Notes: a model not told the origin generated them from the letters alone. Numbered from the stretch's first letter, positions 46,420 to 56,965 are shown. The stretch: DNA of 64,000 nt from Orobanche coerulescens (GCA_033398695.1 CM065801.1:52834358-52898357), one strand, 5' to 3'. Made by a program: numbers and translations.

Positions 46420-48760
46420 GGGAATCCGATGTGCCGAAACAAATTTTTCGCATTTGAGATACGGACATTATGAGTTCGTAGTTATGCCTTTCGGGTTAAC
46501 TAATGCACCGGCGGTGTTCATGCAGTTGATGAACAAAGTCTTTATCGAGTATTTGAATAAGTGTGTCGTCGTCTTCATTGACGATATTCTTATTTATTCG
46601 AGGAACGTGGAGGAGCATGCCCATTATTTGCGAGTAGTGTTAGACATTTTGAGGACCGAGCAACTCTATGCGAAGTTCTCGAAATGTGAGTTCTGGCTGA
46701 AGGAAGTGACGTTTTTAGGTCACGTGATTTCAGCCGATGGGGTTCGTGTGGATCCGTAGAAGATTGAGGCAGTGTTGGATTGGGCGCCGCCCAAGAATGT
46801 GAAGGAGATCCATAGTTTCTTGGGCTTGGCCGGTTACTACCGTAGGTTCGTCGAGGGTTTCTCGAAACTAGCTCGGCCACTTACACAGTTGCTCCAGAAA
46901 TCCGAGAAGTTCGTCTGGAATGACGAGAGGCAGTTGAGTTTTGAGGAACTGAAGAAGCGTTTGACCTCAGCCCTATTTTTGGCGTTGCCATGTGGCAACG
47001 AGGGTTTTGCCATTTATAGTGATGCTTCGGGTCAGGGTCTTGGGTGCGTATTGATGCAGCACGGCAAGACCATTGCCTATGCGTCGAGACAGTTGAGACC
47101 GTATGAGCTGAACTACCCTACTCATGATTTGGAGTTAGCGGCAGTTGTTTTTGCGCTCAAGATTTGGCGTCACTACCTTTTCGGCTCTGCATGTCAGATT
47201 TTTACCGATCATAAAAGTCTGAAATACATATTTACTAAGCGGGAGTTGAATATGAGACAGAGGAGGTGGTTAGAGCTGATTAAGGATTATGACCTCGAAA
47301 TCCTTTATCATCCGGGCAAGGCGAACGTCGTGGGGACACCGATTGCGTTGCGAACGCTTGAGGTCCTAACGTCTTAGTCTGAGCTTTGGCGGGCTTTGAT
47401 TGAGTTAGATGTTGAGGTTTTGTTGCCTGGAGCTGTCGGGCAACTTTGTGCTTTAGAGGTTTCGTCGTCTTTGATCGATGAAATTAAGCTGAAGCAGTTA
47501 GAGGATCCGATGATTACTCAAATCCGTGAGAACGTTCTTAAGGGAAAGTCTCCAGGGTTTGTGAGTCATGAGGATGGTGTTTTGAGATTTCCGAGTCGGC
47601 TTTGTATACCGAACGACTTAGAATTGAGACAGAGTATTCTGCGCGAGGCCCATGCTACACCTTACTCCGTTCATCCTGGTTCGAGTAAGATGTACAAGGA
47701 TCTGAGGAGGAATTTCTGGTGGAATGATATGAAGGAAGAGGTCGCGCAGTTTGTAGCGAGATGTTTGACTTGTCAGCAGGTCAAAATCGAGCATCAGCGA
47801 CCGTCAAGTTATTGCGATCACTTCGCTCCTAATGGAAATAAGAAGATATATCGATGGATTTCGTTACGAGTTTGCCGAGATCGAGGTTGGGCATGAATAT
47901 GGTGTGGGTGATTGTTGATCGTCTGACCAAGTCGGTACATTTTCTGGGCATCAAGGACACTTGGGGCCCGGAGAAGTTGGCTCGTGTATTCATCGCGCAG
48001 ATTGTGAGGCTTCACGGTACTCCGAAGTCTATTGTTTCGGATCGTGATGGCCGATTTGTATCGGACTTTTGGCAGGCGGTGCATAAAGCGTTAGGTACTT
48101 GTTTGCGTTTGAGTACCTCTTTTCGTCCCCAGTCAGATGGACAGTCGGAACGCACTATCCAGAAATTCGAGGATATGTTGCGTGCTTGTGCTCTCGATTG
48201 TAGTAGTGACTGGGAGGAGCATTTGCCATTAATCGAATTCACGTACAACAATAGTTGGCACGCGTTGATTCGGATGGCACCGTATGAGGCGCTCTACGGG
48301 CGGCGTTGTCGATCGCCGATTTTTTGGAATGAGGCGTCCGATTTGGTCGGGACCGAACCGAATGTCGTTTTAGAGACGAGGCGGAAGATAAAATTAATTC
48401 GGGAACGGATGTTGACTGCCCAGAGTCGACAGAAGTCATATGCCGATGTCCGTCGTTGACCTTTAGAATTCGATGTGGGAGACCACGTTTTGCTGAAGGT
48501 GTCGCCGACGAGAGGAGTTTTCCGTTTCGGGAAGAAGGGGAAGTTGAGTCCGAGATTTATTGGACCCTTCGAGATTCTTGAGCGAGTCGGTGGGTTAGCA
48601 TACCGTTTGGCGTTACCCCCGGCCTTGAGTCATGTTCATAGCGTTTTTCATGTTTCCCAGCTGAGTAAATATATCCCAGATCCTAGTCACGTCATCGATT
48701 ATGGTGAGATTGACGTCGCCGAGGATATTATCTTTGAAGAACGTCCCTTGAAGATTTTAG
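46420..48760 (+). pseudogene. Element G RT, RNase H and integrase, broken by three stops
   Basis: The frames give the RT palm ([21 protein letters not shown]) at 46454-46759, RT thumb and RNase H at 46772-47377, the integrase zinc domain at 47396-47830 ([16 protein letters not shown]) and the catalytic core at 47854-48459 (VIVDRLTKSVHF, SDRDGRFVSDFW, RPQSDGQSERTIQ). The GPFEIL module runs to PLKIL, where element I begins at 48761. Stops at 46757 (TAG for Gln), 47375 (TAG for Gln) and 48457 (TGA for Arg) each fit a C-to-T change. ADALSRK has been deleted after GKANVV. The 3' LTR is not in the window. Confidence 0.88.
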
Positions 48761-50072
48761 TGTAATACCTGAGATTTTTGTTCCGGAATCGTTGAGTTTT
48801 CTGGGTTTTATCGGATTGTCTTTGTCCTCGTCGTTGTAATTTCGTGCCATGTTTGGGTGTGTCTTGTTGGGACACGTGTTTGGAGGCGTTTTGGATCACT
48901 ATGTGAGTTTTTGAGTTTTTGTGGTGTAGCGCACGCTAATGCTTGAGGCATAGCGCACGCTACTGCGTGGTGTTTAGCGCACGCTACTGAATGTGTAGCG
49001 CACGGTAACTGGCAGTCCAGAGGCAGTCCAATAGCTACTGGACTGGGACTGGAGATTTATTAGCGCACGCTAAGGCCGATAGCTAGCGCACGCTATCGAC
49101 TGCTTAGTGCACGCTCTCTCTTCTTTCTAGCGCACGCTACCCGGCAGGTGCGGTTCTGTCTAGGGGCTACTGGACTGGTTTTGTGACCCGTTAGCGCACG
49201 CTACAGCTTTTGGCTAGCGCACGCTAACTGTGTTATAGGCGGTTTCTCTGGAGCGTTGACCCCGTTAGCGCACGCTAATGCAGGATGTTTAGCGCGCTAA
49301 TAATCGGCCCAAAGATAAATACTTGGACAAAGCAGATTAAGTCGTCATTTTCCACTTTTCTTCATCCCTTCCGACGGGAGTGAGATCCAGAGGCGATTAG
49401 GACCGAACTTTTTCTTCTAGCTTCATCTCTCGAAGGATTTGTAGATGTTTAACAACATCTAATCGTCTTCTTGGTCCGGATCAAGGTAATCTCTTCTTAG
49501 AACCCTAGTTTCTTGAATTTGGGGTTTTTCCTTGGATTTGTGATTCTTAACCGATCTCATCCGATCGGTTCTGTATTTTTGGTTGTCTTCACCGTAATCT
49601 TCAGATTTTGTTAACCGTTCATCGATTTTTATCGCCCAGATCAACGATTCTTGATTTCTTTGAGAATACTTAGATCCTTGTCGTTTTTAGGATCGTTTCG
49701 GATTTCGATTAGTGTTATTGATTCGTGGTGATGCTATTTTCATAGTATTCGTGGGCTGTCGAAGTCTTGATCGTTTTTGGAGGTTCGAAGGTTGCCCGAT
49801 CGTGCCCGTTCGTCGTTTCGTCGCTCGTGATACCGAGGCAAGTATCTTGTCCATACATTTCATGTTTCGTAGGCGTAATTATTGATAAATGATTATATAT
49901 GAAACCCAATGTTTAATGAACGTAAAAAGGGATCGGTATGTTCTCGATAAATGTTGTCTTTCAACGATAATTCGTGTACTTCGTGAATATATGTGTTCTC
50001 GGGATATGTGTGTTGGTTTTGTATGTTGAAAAGATGCTATGACCACTTTGAGTTAGTTTAATAGACCGTAAT
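48761..50072 (+). repeat. 5' LTR of element I, first half (interrupted by J)
   Basis: It starts TGTAATACCTGAG after TTTAG. It carries a TAGCGCACGCTA array (48926-49299), donor-like AAG/GTAATC at 49494-49499, followed by TTAGAACCCTAG as in G, and the GAGGCAAGTA motif near 49833. Element J inserted after GTAAT (50068-50072). The second half is at 56971-58278, and the joined LTR is about 2.62 kb. Confidence 0.85.
48926..49299. repeat. TAGCGCACGCTA palindrome array in the LTR of I
   Basis: About 12 copies of the same motif as in G, with the TAGCGCAC half strongly fixed, separated by 15-40 bases of unrelated sequence. Confidence 0.9.
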
Positions 50073-50443
50073 TTATAAGTGTCAGTTTTGTACACTTATC
50101 CATGGTTTGTATCGAGAAAATTCAACCATAATTGAGCTCGTCTACTCGTTTTTTGCTTTTAATTTATTAGTTTTAATAATTTTATTTTTATCGGATGATG
50201 ATCGGATTAAATAACTGAATTACTCAAGAAACAACATGTTTAATAAACATTCTCTTTATTGAATTTTGATATATTCATGTTGTAGGGCTTTCCGAGACGA
50301 ATTCGGCAATTCTTCCGATTCAAAATCGAGTTATATATCAAAAGTTATCATCCGAAGAAGATCAGGGCAAAAACGCAAAGTCCGAGAAATTCGGGCCAAA
50401 ACGTAACTATCAAAGCTTCAAGTGAACAAATTTACGAAGCCAC

Positions 50444-50524
50444 GTTACGGCCGTAACATTCAGAAGTTACGGCCGTAAGTCACCCTAGTTACGGCCGTAA
50501 CTCCTGAATGTTACGGCCGTAACT
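50444..50524. repeat. Four (G)TTACGGCCGTAA(C) palindromes
   Basis: Four copies of the 13-14 base palindrome. Copies 1 and 4 are also flanked by CATTCAG and CTGAATG, so the block is a palindrome at two levels. The same block is in the 3' LTR at 55410-55489 and is unchanged there. Confidence 0.92.
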
Positions 50525-50650
50525 CTTGACAGATTACTATGATTTGTCTAATTTTTTATACTTTTTGTGTATTATTGAGGGGATGGCTGGCATTGATCCG
50601 ATCTGATGTAATAATGCTGAAGTTTTGGAGCTATTAGATGACTTTAGGTG

Positions 50651-50658
50651 TATAAATA
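50651..50658 (+). promoter_or_regulatory. TATA box of the element J LTR
   Basis: TATAAATA followed by GACCCCTTAGATCC. It lies 127 bases after the palindrome block. The same site in the 3' LTR is at 55962-55969. Confidence 0.65.
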
Positions 50659-51649
50659 GACCCCTTAGATCCTTCATCATTCATCTTATAATTTTCCATT
50701 TTCTTGTAAACTTTTCTTTTTGTGTGAAGAACACACTTGTGTTCTTGAGTGATCTTTGTAAGTGTGGTATAACATATGTTGTTCAGAGAGTTTATTGTTT
50801 CTATCTCCTTTATCTACTAAGGGAGTTAGGATCAATTCTTTCTCTTGATTCAACTAAACATGACCACCAAAGCTTGTAATATGTGTAATAAACCCTTTAT
50901 GGGCTAAGTAATCTTAAGTTGGGATTATAAACAAGGTTAGTCATGTTATTTATGTTTGTATAAAAGATCTATTATGAATTACTTATTATTGTGTGTGATT
51001 TTCATTGTTTTTAAAAATCTTTATTTATTTGGCCAATAAATGACGATATTTATGGTCTTCATATGTTTCGAAAGAAAATATGTTTGATTAGATCAAATGA
51101 TATTCACTCTAAGTTGTTCTAGGGGATAGAAATATACCCCTAGTCCTTAGATGATTCTTTGAGTTATTTTCATAAATCCTAATGCTATGTATTGAAGCCA
51201 ATCAACAAAGAAATATAGTGGATTGATTCAATATGTAAGGGACGTTTTATAGTTCGAAAGAGAAACCGTCTTTTTAAGGAAAATCGAATCTACACAACAT
51301 AATAAGTAAATTCATCTTATGATCTCCAATACATCTTTTATAACTAATGACGAACTAAGTTTGTAATCCCAGCTATTTTATTTTATCGTTTAATCAATCT
51401 ATAATTATTGCAATCTTTTTATTTCCTTATAATATTAGAACTATTATTGCAATTTCTTTGCAATTATTAAACAAAACTTTTTAATTGTGTGTTTCACTCA
51501 TCTTAAGTATCTATAAAAATAGACTAATAGTGTATAATTCAAATTATAACAAAACTTCCTTGTGGGATCGATAAACCGGACTCAAAAAGTCCACTTTACT
51601 ACTTGATACGATATCGTGCACTTGCGATAGTTACACTAAAACCGTGTCA

Positions 51650-51895
51650 AGTTTTTGGCGCCGTTGCCGGGGAAGTATAAGTTATATTTGAAATCTTACA
51701 TTGTAAACTATTTTTATAGGTACAAATTTGTCGACGTTGTAACTTAGTACTAAATTGTGTTTGTCCGGTCAAGTGGCGGATAACGGTACTCCGTGACTAT
51801 TAAAGTCGGATTTTTCAGTTTTCCACAACAATTGATATTTGTAGATATTTTATTCAATTATTTTCATTGTCTTTTTATTTTTGTTTTTTTTTATC
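51650..51895 (+). other. Leader of element J with primer binding site
   Basis: TGGCGCCGTTGCCGGGGA lies at 51656-51673, six bases after the LTR. The remainder is T-rich untranslated leader. Confidence 0.75.
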
Positions 51896-52441
51896 ATGGA
51901 CGAAACATTGTTAAAAATTGAAAAAAGATTTCCCTTTCTAAGCAAAAATGCAATTTTAAAAATTTACAAGACAAGGCTTGAAAGGATGAGGTTGCTTACG
52001 AATAAAAGCATACCTTTTGACATAAGATTCATTATCGAAGCCAAAGTAAGAATAGAAGGTGAATTCACAGAAACACCAACTAGATTTTTACCAGGGCTTG
52101 GAAAAAGTTCATATGCCAAGAAACGACGAGCAAATATACTAGCCGTTTGCTATAAATGTGCTAGATGGAACTGTAATGCAAAATGTCGATCTTTAGGAAT
52201 TCCATCTACAAACAGAGAAGATAAAATTCAGTTCATTAATGATGGTCTAAATAAGGAGAATTTAGATAATATCGAAATTTCTCTTGACACGCATCCTAGT
52301 GGACTTGTGTATTACGGAATTCAATGTTTGTGGAATAAATTCAAACCAGAATATGAACAACGTCTTGGGAATCTGACGTTAAAAGACCCTGTTTGCCAAT
52401 TTGTAAGAAAATTGGATGGGAAGCTTCTCCCCGACTCATAG
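51896..52441 (+). CDS. Unknown 181-residue protein of element J with a cysteine cluster
   Basis: The ATG at 51896 opens MDETLLKIEKRFPF; the TAG-free frame runs to TAG at 52439-52441. I do not recognise the protein. Visible features are a Lys/Arg-rich N-terminal half and a compact Cys cluster CYKCARWNCNAKC (about residues 87-99; spacing C-x2-C-x4-C-x3-C). This has no His and so is not the retroviral CCHC knuckle. The C-terminal part is mixed alpha/beta in look, with SGLVYYGIQCLWNKF. It occupies the place where gag would start, right after the primer site, so it may be a highly diverged or replaced gag product. It could equally be captured plant sequence. The frame has no stops, like the LOG gene next to it, 315 bases downstream. 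Confidence 0.6.
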   Translation: MDETLLKIEKRFPFLSKNAILKIYKTRLERMRLLTNKSIPFDIRFIIEAKVRIEGEFTETPTRFLPGLGKSSYAKKRRANILAVCYKCARWNCNAKCRSLGIPSTNREDKIQFINDGLNKENLDNIEISLDTHPSGLVYYGIQCLWNKFKPEYEQRLGNLTLKDPVCQFVRKLDGKLLPDS

Positions 52442-52664
52442 AAGGCATTTAGGCCATTTCTGAACGTAAAATCAGAGGAAGATGTGAGCCACAATCACAA
52501 CTACTGTACATACGCGTAAGTATCTTTTATTTTTGTCGTGTGGTGAGATTTTCTGAATAAAAAATGTGATACGCGATAAAAGCTTTCATTATTCTATTGA
52601 GTAGTTGAAGCACAATCAAACGCAATCACAAACTTGTTAAACAATTTTTACCTTCTTTTTCTTC

Positions 52665-52672
52665 TATAAATA
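52665..52672 (+). promoter_or_regulatory. TATA box of the LOG-type gene in J
   Basis: TATAAATA stands 85 bases before the ATG at 52757, in a pyrimidine-rich context. The predicted transcription start is near 52697, leaving a 60-base leader. It implies expression independent of the LTR. Confidence 0.6.
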
Positions 52673-52756
52673 AACTTTCTACTGGTTTCTTTCATTCATC
52701 CCTCAAACTTGCACTTTTCTCTGTTTCTCTCTAAAATTTTTTTTTTCTTTTCAAAA

Positions 52757-53413
52757 ATGGAGTCATCATCTTCAACAAAAAATTTTTACACAGTCTGCAT
52801 TTTTGGTGGATCTAGTTCTGGAAAAGAGGCATGCTTCACTGAATCAGCCCACAACTTGGGTCGTACCTTAGGAGAAAAATGCATTCATGTAGTTTACGGA
52901 GGAGGAAGTCTAGGATTAATGGGACGAGCTGCTGCTTCTGCCTATATGGAAGGAGTAAGAGTGTTGGGAGTAATCTCAAAACCTCTGGCTGAAAGTAAAA
53001 TCACCGGGTCAACTATTGGAGATGAGTTTAGATCTGTGAATATGCAAGATCGCATAACTCACATGATAAATAATTCTGGCGCCTTTATCGCCCTTCCAGG
53101 TGGTTTTGGCACCCTTGAGGAACTTTTTCATGTGGTTACCAGAGCCCAGCTAAATGTTCATCAAAAACCAATAGGAGTGCTTAATGTCAATGGTTTCTTT
53201 GATGGTTTACTATCTTTCATCGACTACTCTGCTGAAAAGGGCTTTATTTCCGAGCGTGCAAAACGAATCATAGTCGTTGCAACAACACCAGAAGAACTAA
53301 TCAAAAAACTCAATGAATTTGTTCCTCAACCAGATCCTGCTCTAGCTAAAATTGTCTGGGTAGAAGATTTTACTGTGAGAAAACGAAAAGTAGATTCATT
53401 CCTCTCCCTTTGA
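52757..53413 (+). CDS. LOG-like: LOG-type cytokinin riboside 5'-monophosphate phosphoribohydrolase, intronless, inside element J
   Basis: 218 residues, normal for the plant LONELY GUY family, which cleaves N6-modified AMP to the active free-base cytokinin and ribose 5-phosphate in the cytosol and nucleus. Family marks are CIFGGSSSG (14-22), YGGGSLGLMG (47-56), MQDRITHM with the conserved catalytic Arg99, and the signature PGGFGTLEE (114-122; Glu122 is the catalytic Glu of PGGxGTxxE). AQLNVHQKPIGVLNV (130-144) and LLSFIDYSAEKGFIS (151-165) also fit. Differences from ordinary plant LOGs are Phe117 for Tyr, Arg129 for Trp, Ile100 for Lys and a basic tail (RKRKVDSF). The ATG at 52757 has an A at -3 and G at +4. 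Plant LOG genes normally have several introns; here there are none. No stops or shifts are present, unlike every pol in the window. It lies between LTRs that share a target duplication. Confidence 0.92.
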   Translation: MESSSSTKNFYTVCIFGGSSSGKEACFTESAHNLGRTLGEKCIHVVYGGGSLGLMGRAAASAYMEGVRVLGVISKPLAESKITGSTIGDEFRSVNMQDRITHMINNSGAFIALPGGFGTLEELFHVVTRAQLNVHQKPIGVLNVNGFFDGLLSFIDYSAEKGFISERAKRIIVVATTPEELIKKLNEFVPQPDPALAKIVWVEDFTVRKRKVDSFLSL

Positions 53414-55033
53414 TAACCCATGTCGGACCCCTTGTATTTTTACTTTCTGTCGTGTGTAATAATCGTGCTAAATGATGGCAGCTTAAGGAGTTTCTTCTTG
53501 ATCTCTTGACGTGCATCTATTCATGATTTATGTATTTTTATTTCATTACTGTAATGTTTATTTCGTGTTTTGCTTTTATAAAAACTTTGATGGCAGCGTA
53601 AGGCGACTCTTCGGACTTTCTTGATGCGCATCTAAAAAATTATGTTATACTTACGAGTATATTTTATTTTCTTTTGTGTGTGCCTCATATATTTATTCTC
53701 TTGCAGATTCTAAAAGGCGTTAGCTCAGACATCAACTTTCTTAACAGGGAGTATTCTCCTTTTCTGCATTTATTTTCATTTTCTTTTATTTTTAAACTGA
53801 GGACAATTTTATTTTCAATTTTGGGGGTGGTTTGTTTTAGTATTTTGGTGTGTTTTGATTGATTTGATTTTTGGTGTGTTTTGATTGATTTGGTTATTTG
53901 CCTTAATTTTTTTTTTTTTATATATATATATATATATTTATAGTATTTTGATTTATGAGATTTCTAGATCTCGCCATAACACCAATAAATTAGCTATATA
54001 CAAGCTTCTAAAATCGTTTTAACCGGTAAAAAAAATGTATATTCCAAAAATTTTTGAGCCTTAATCTATCTTTCCAAGCCTTGTAATTATCATATAAAAT
54101 CGAGTCATTCGTTACCTTGAGAAAAGAAGAATCAATTGGTTGATGAAAAATAAAACTGAAATTTACTTAATTTGTGGAGTTTTTGATTTTTCATGCTTAA
54201 CTAAAAAATGATTTTCTGCAAAAATTCTATTCCCTAAAAAAAGGAGTCATTGGTGAAAAGAGCTACACGTTAGCAAATAACGGTGTGAAAGCTATCACCT
54301 AAAAAAATAAATGACGAAAATGAGAAGTGTTGAGCAGCAACAGCTGCCTAATTTTGGAAGTCTTAAATTTTGCGAAAAATAAAGGACTAACCATTGTTGG
54401 TGCGTAGCTGCCGTCTCAGAAAAATTGGTGAAAAGAGCTACATGTTAGCAAATAATGGTGTGAAAGCTATCACCTTTTTACGAAGAAAAATAATGAGATA
54501 GAAATTGTGTTAGTGAAAAGAGCTACACGTTAGCAAATAACGGTGTGAAAGCTATCACTAAAAGGGATGTAGTTTATGAGCAGATTTGAATTAATTAGCA
54601 GCTGAATTTCAATACACTCAATTTTGTGAAAATCACAATATTTGATGACGCCAATAAAATTCTTCTTCATATTGAGTTGAAAAATAAACGAGTGATCTAG
54701 AGCAACCATTAAAGGGAGTCGTGTGTATCACGAGTGGGAAAGAAATAATCAACCTATTGGGGGGAAACCTTACATTTTGGAATTACAAAATAAAAACCGT
54801 GTTTTAACTTCAAAAATATTAGTAGATTTATTTTGAATCTTGATTCATTTCTATCTACTGTATAAAGCTGGTTGTTATTTATTAATGGCATTTTGATCTC
54901 CTTTTCTCTTTTTATATTTTAATTTATGTGTGTATTAATTTTCTTATTTTTTTATTTATTTTTATTTTTATTTTTGGAATGTGAATAATAAAGAGTCTTG
55001 CTCGGGACTAGCAAGAATTCAAGTTTGGGGGTG
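53414..55033 (+). other. Non-coding 3' region of element J, with repeats and polypurine tract
   Basis: Two diverged copies of GATGGCAGC(T/G)TAAGG ending TGCATCTA are at about 53474-53525 and 53590-53633. A run CTGAGGACAATTTTATTTTC leading to TTTTGGGGGTGGT (53798-53832) is typical of the gag-less Tat/Athila-like class. Three hairpin-like 48-base repeats are at 54252-54559. It ends with the tract AAGTTTGGGGGTG (55021-55033). Confidence 0.65.
54252..54559. repeat. Three dispersed 48-base repeats in J
   Basis: GGTGAAAAGAGCTACACG...GTGTGAAAGCTATCACC occurs at 54252-54299, 54427-54474 and 54512-54559 (the last begins AGTG). The two ends of each unit partly pair with each other. Confidence 0.85.
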
Positions 55034-56965
55034 TGATAAGTGTCAGTTTTGTACACTTATCCATGGTTTGTATCGAGAAAATTCAACCATAATTGAGCTA
55101 GTCTACTCGTTTTTTGCTTTTAATTTATTAGTTTTAATAATTTTATTTTTATCGGATGATGATCGGATTAAATAACTGAATTACTCAAGAAACAACATGT
55201 TTAATAAACATTCTCTTTATTGAATTTTGATATATTCATGTTGTAGGGCTTTCCGAGACGAATTCGGCAGTCTTTCCAGATTCAAAATCAGAGTTATATA
55301 TCAAAAGTTATCATCCGAAGAAGATCTGGGGCAAAAACGCAAAGTCTGAGAAATTCTGGGCCAAAAACGTAACTATCAAAGCTTCAAGTGAACAAATTTA
55401 CGAAGCCACGTTACGGCCGTAACATTCAGAAGTTACGGCCGTAAGTCACCCTAGTTACGGCCGTAACTCCTGAATGTTACGGCCGTAACTCTTGACAGAT
55501 TACTATGATTTGTCTAATTTTTTATACTTTTTGTGTATTATTGAGAAGTCATGTTCCATGATGTATGTGTTGATTTTACAATATCAATCACGTATTGTGA
55601 CATGACAATAGCAATTATCTCAAACTCATCGCCGTCTCATGATATTTTCCATAGAAATGGAAAAACCTATGATGTTGACGGTTTTGGAATTTCGTTCTAT
55701 TTCTCCTTCATATGAAGGTTGCGACAGGAAGGGCATCCGGCGTAAAATTTTGCCACTTTGTTATTTGCATGAGTTATAGTGTTAACTAATTTTAGACAAT
55801 TAAACGACACTATAATCTTCATGCCACCGACCCCAATATAGTTGGGATTAAGGTGCTGTTGATGATTGATGATGATTTGTGTATTATTGAGGGGATGGCT
55901 GGCATTGATCCGATCTAATGTAATAATGCTGAAGTTTTGGAGCTATTAGATGACTTTAGGTGTATAAATAGACCCCTTAGATCCTTCATCATTCATCATT
56001 CATCTTATAATTTTCCATTTTCTTGTAAACTTTTCTTTTTGTGTGAAGAACACACTTGTGTTCTTGAGTGATCTTTGTAAGTGTGGTATAACATATGTTG
56101 TTCAGAGAGTTTATTGTTTCTATCTCCTTTATCTACTAAGGGAGTTAGGATCAATTCTTTCTCTTGATTCAACTAAACATGACCACCAAAGCTTGTAATA
56201 TGTGTAATAAACCCTTTATGGGCTAAGTAATCTTAAGTTGGGATTATAAACAAGGTTAGTCATGTTATTTATGCTTGTATAAAAGATCTATTATAAATTA
56301 CTTATTATTGTGTGTAATTTTCATTGTTTTAAAAATCTTTATTTATTTGGCCAATAAATGACGATATTTGTGGTCTTCATATGTTTCGAAAGAAAATATG
56401 TTTGATTAGATCAAATGATCTTCACTCTAAGTTGTTCTAGGGGATAGAAATATACCCCTAGTCCTTAGATGATTCTTTGAGTTATTTTCATAAATCCTAA
56501 TGCTATGTATTGAAGCCAATCAACATAGAAATATAGTGGATTGATTCAATATGTAAGGGACGTTTTATAGTTCGAAAGAGAAACCGTCTTTTTAAGGAAA
56601 ATCGAATCTACACAACATAATAAGTAAATTCATCTTATGATCTCCAATACATCTTTTATAACTAATGACGAACTAAGTTTGTAATCCCAACTATTTCATT
56701 TTATCGTTTAATCAATCTATAATTATTGCAATCTTTTTATTTCCTTATAATATTAGAACTATTATTGCAATTTCTTTGCAATTATTAAACAAAACTTTTT
56801 AATTGTGTGTTTCACTCATCTAGTATCTATAAAAATAGACTAATAGTGTATAATTCAAATTATAACAAAACTTCCTTGTGGGATCGATAAACCGGACTCA
56901 AAAAGTCCACTTTACTACTTGATACGATATCGTGCACTTGCGATAGTTACACTAAAACCGTGTCA
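55034..56965 (+). repeat. 3' LTR of element J
   Basis: It matches 50073-51649 closely but is enlarged to 1932 bases by a 330-base non-LTR insertion plus its 16-base target duplication. It ends GTGTCA followed by the TSD GTAAT. Confidence 0.9.
55546..55875 (+). mobile_element. Short non-LTR retroposon (5'-truncated RTE-type LINE or SINE)
   Basis: It is flanked by a perfect 16-base duplication TTTGTGTATTATTGAG (55530-55545 and 55876-55891); the 5' LTR has the empty site. The body contains GGAAGGGCATCCGGCGTAAA and ends GGGATTAAGGTGCTGTTGAT followed by GATTGATGATGAT. The first word and the 3' end are typical of RTE-clade LINEs and the SINEs that borrow their tails. No ORF is left. It inserted after J was in place, or in the J copy that was the template. 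Confidence 0.8.

Larger units (their letters stand above)
50073..51649 (+). repeat. 5' LTR of element J
   Basis: 1577 bases. A set of four TTACGGCCGTAAC palindromes is at 50444-50524 and TATAAATA at 50651-50658. It differs from the 3' LTR mainly by small changes at 50300-50400 and by lacking the 330-base insertion found in the 3' copy. Confidence 0.9.
50073..56965 (+). mobile_element. Element J: non-autonomous LTR retrotransposon carrying a LOG gene
   Basis: LTRs 50073-51649 and 55034-56965 start TGATAAGTGTCAG (TTATAAG in the 5' copy) and end ACCGTGTCA. The target duplication is GTAAT (50068-50072 and 56966-56970). The primer site TGGCGCCGTTGCCGGGGA (51656-51673) is the one common in Athila/Tat-like gypsy elements, and the purine tract AAGTTTGGGGGTG is at 55021-55033. 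The 3.4 kb internal region has no gag, protease, RT or integrase motif. It contains a 181-residue ORF of unknown function and an intact LOG-type gene. The element must therefore have moved with enzymes supplied by another element. Confidence 0.92.

Noticed and set aside
50625..50879. 84-codon ORF with a hydrophobic stretch in the J LTR
   Set aside because: It is inside the R/U5 part of both LTRs, starts just before the TATA box and has no family resemblance.
52709..52756. N-terminal extension of the LOG protein by 16 residues from a TTG
   Set aside because: Plants normally start at ATG. The ATG at 52757 has good context and matches the usual LOG N-terminus and length.
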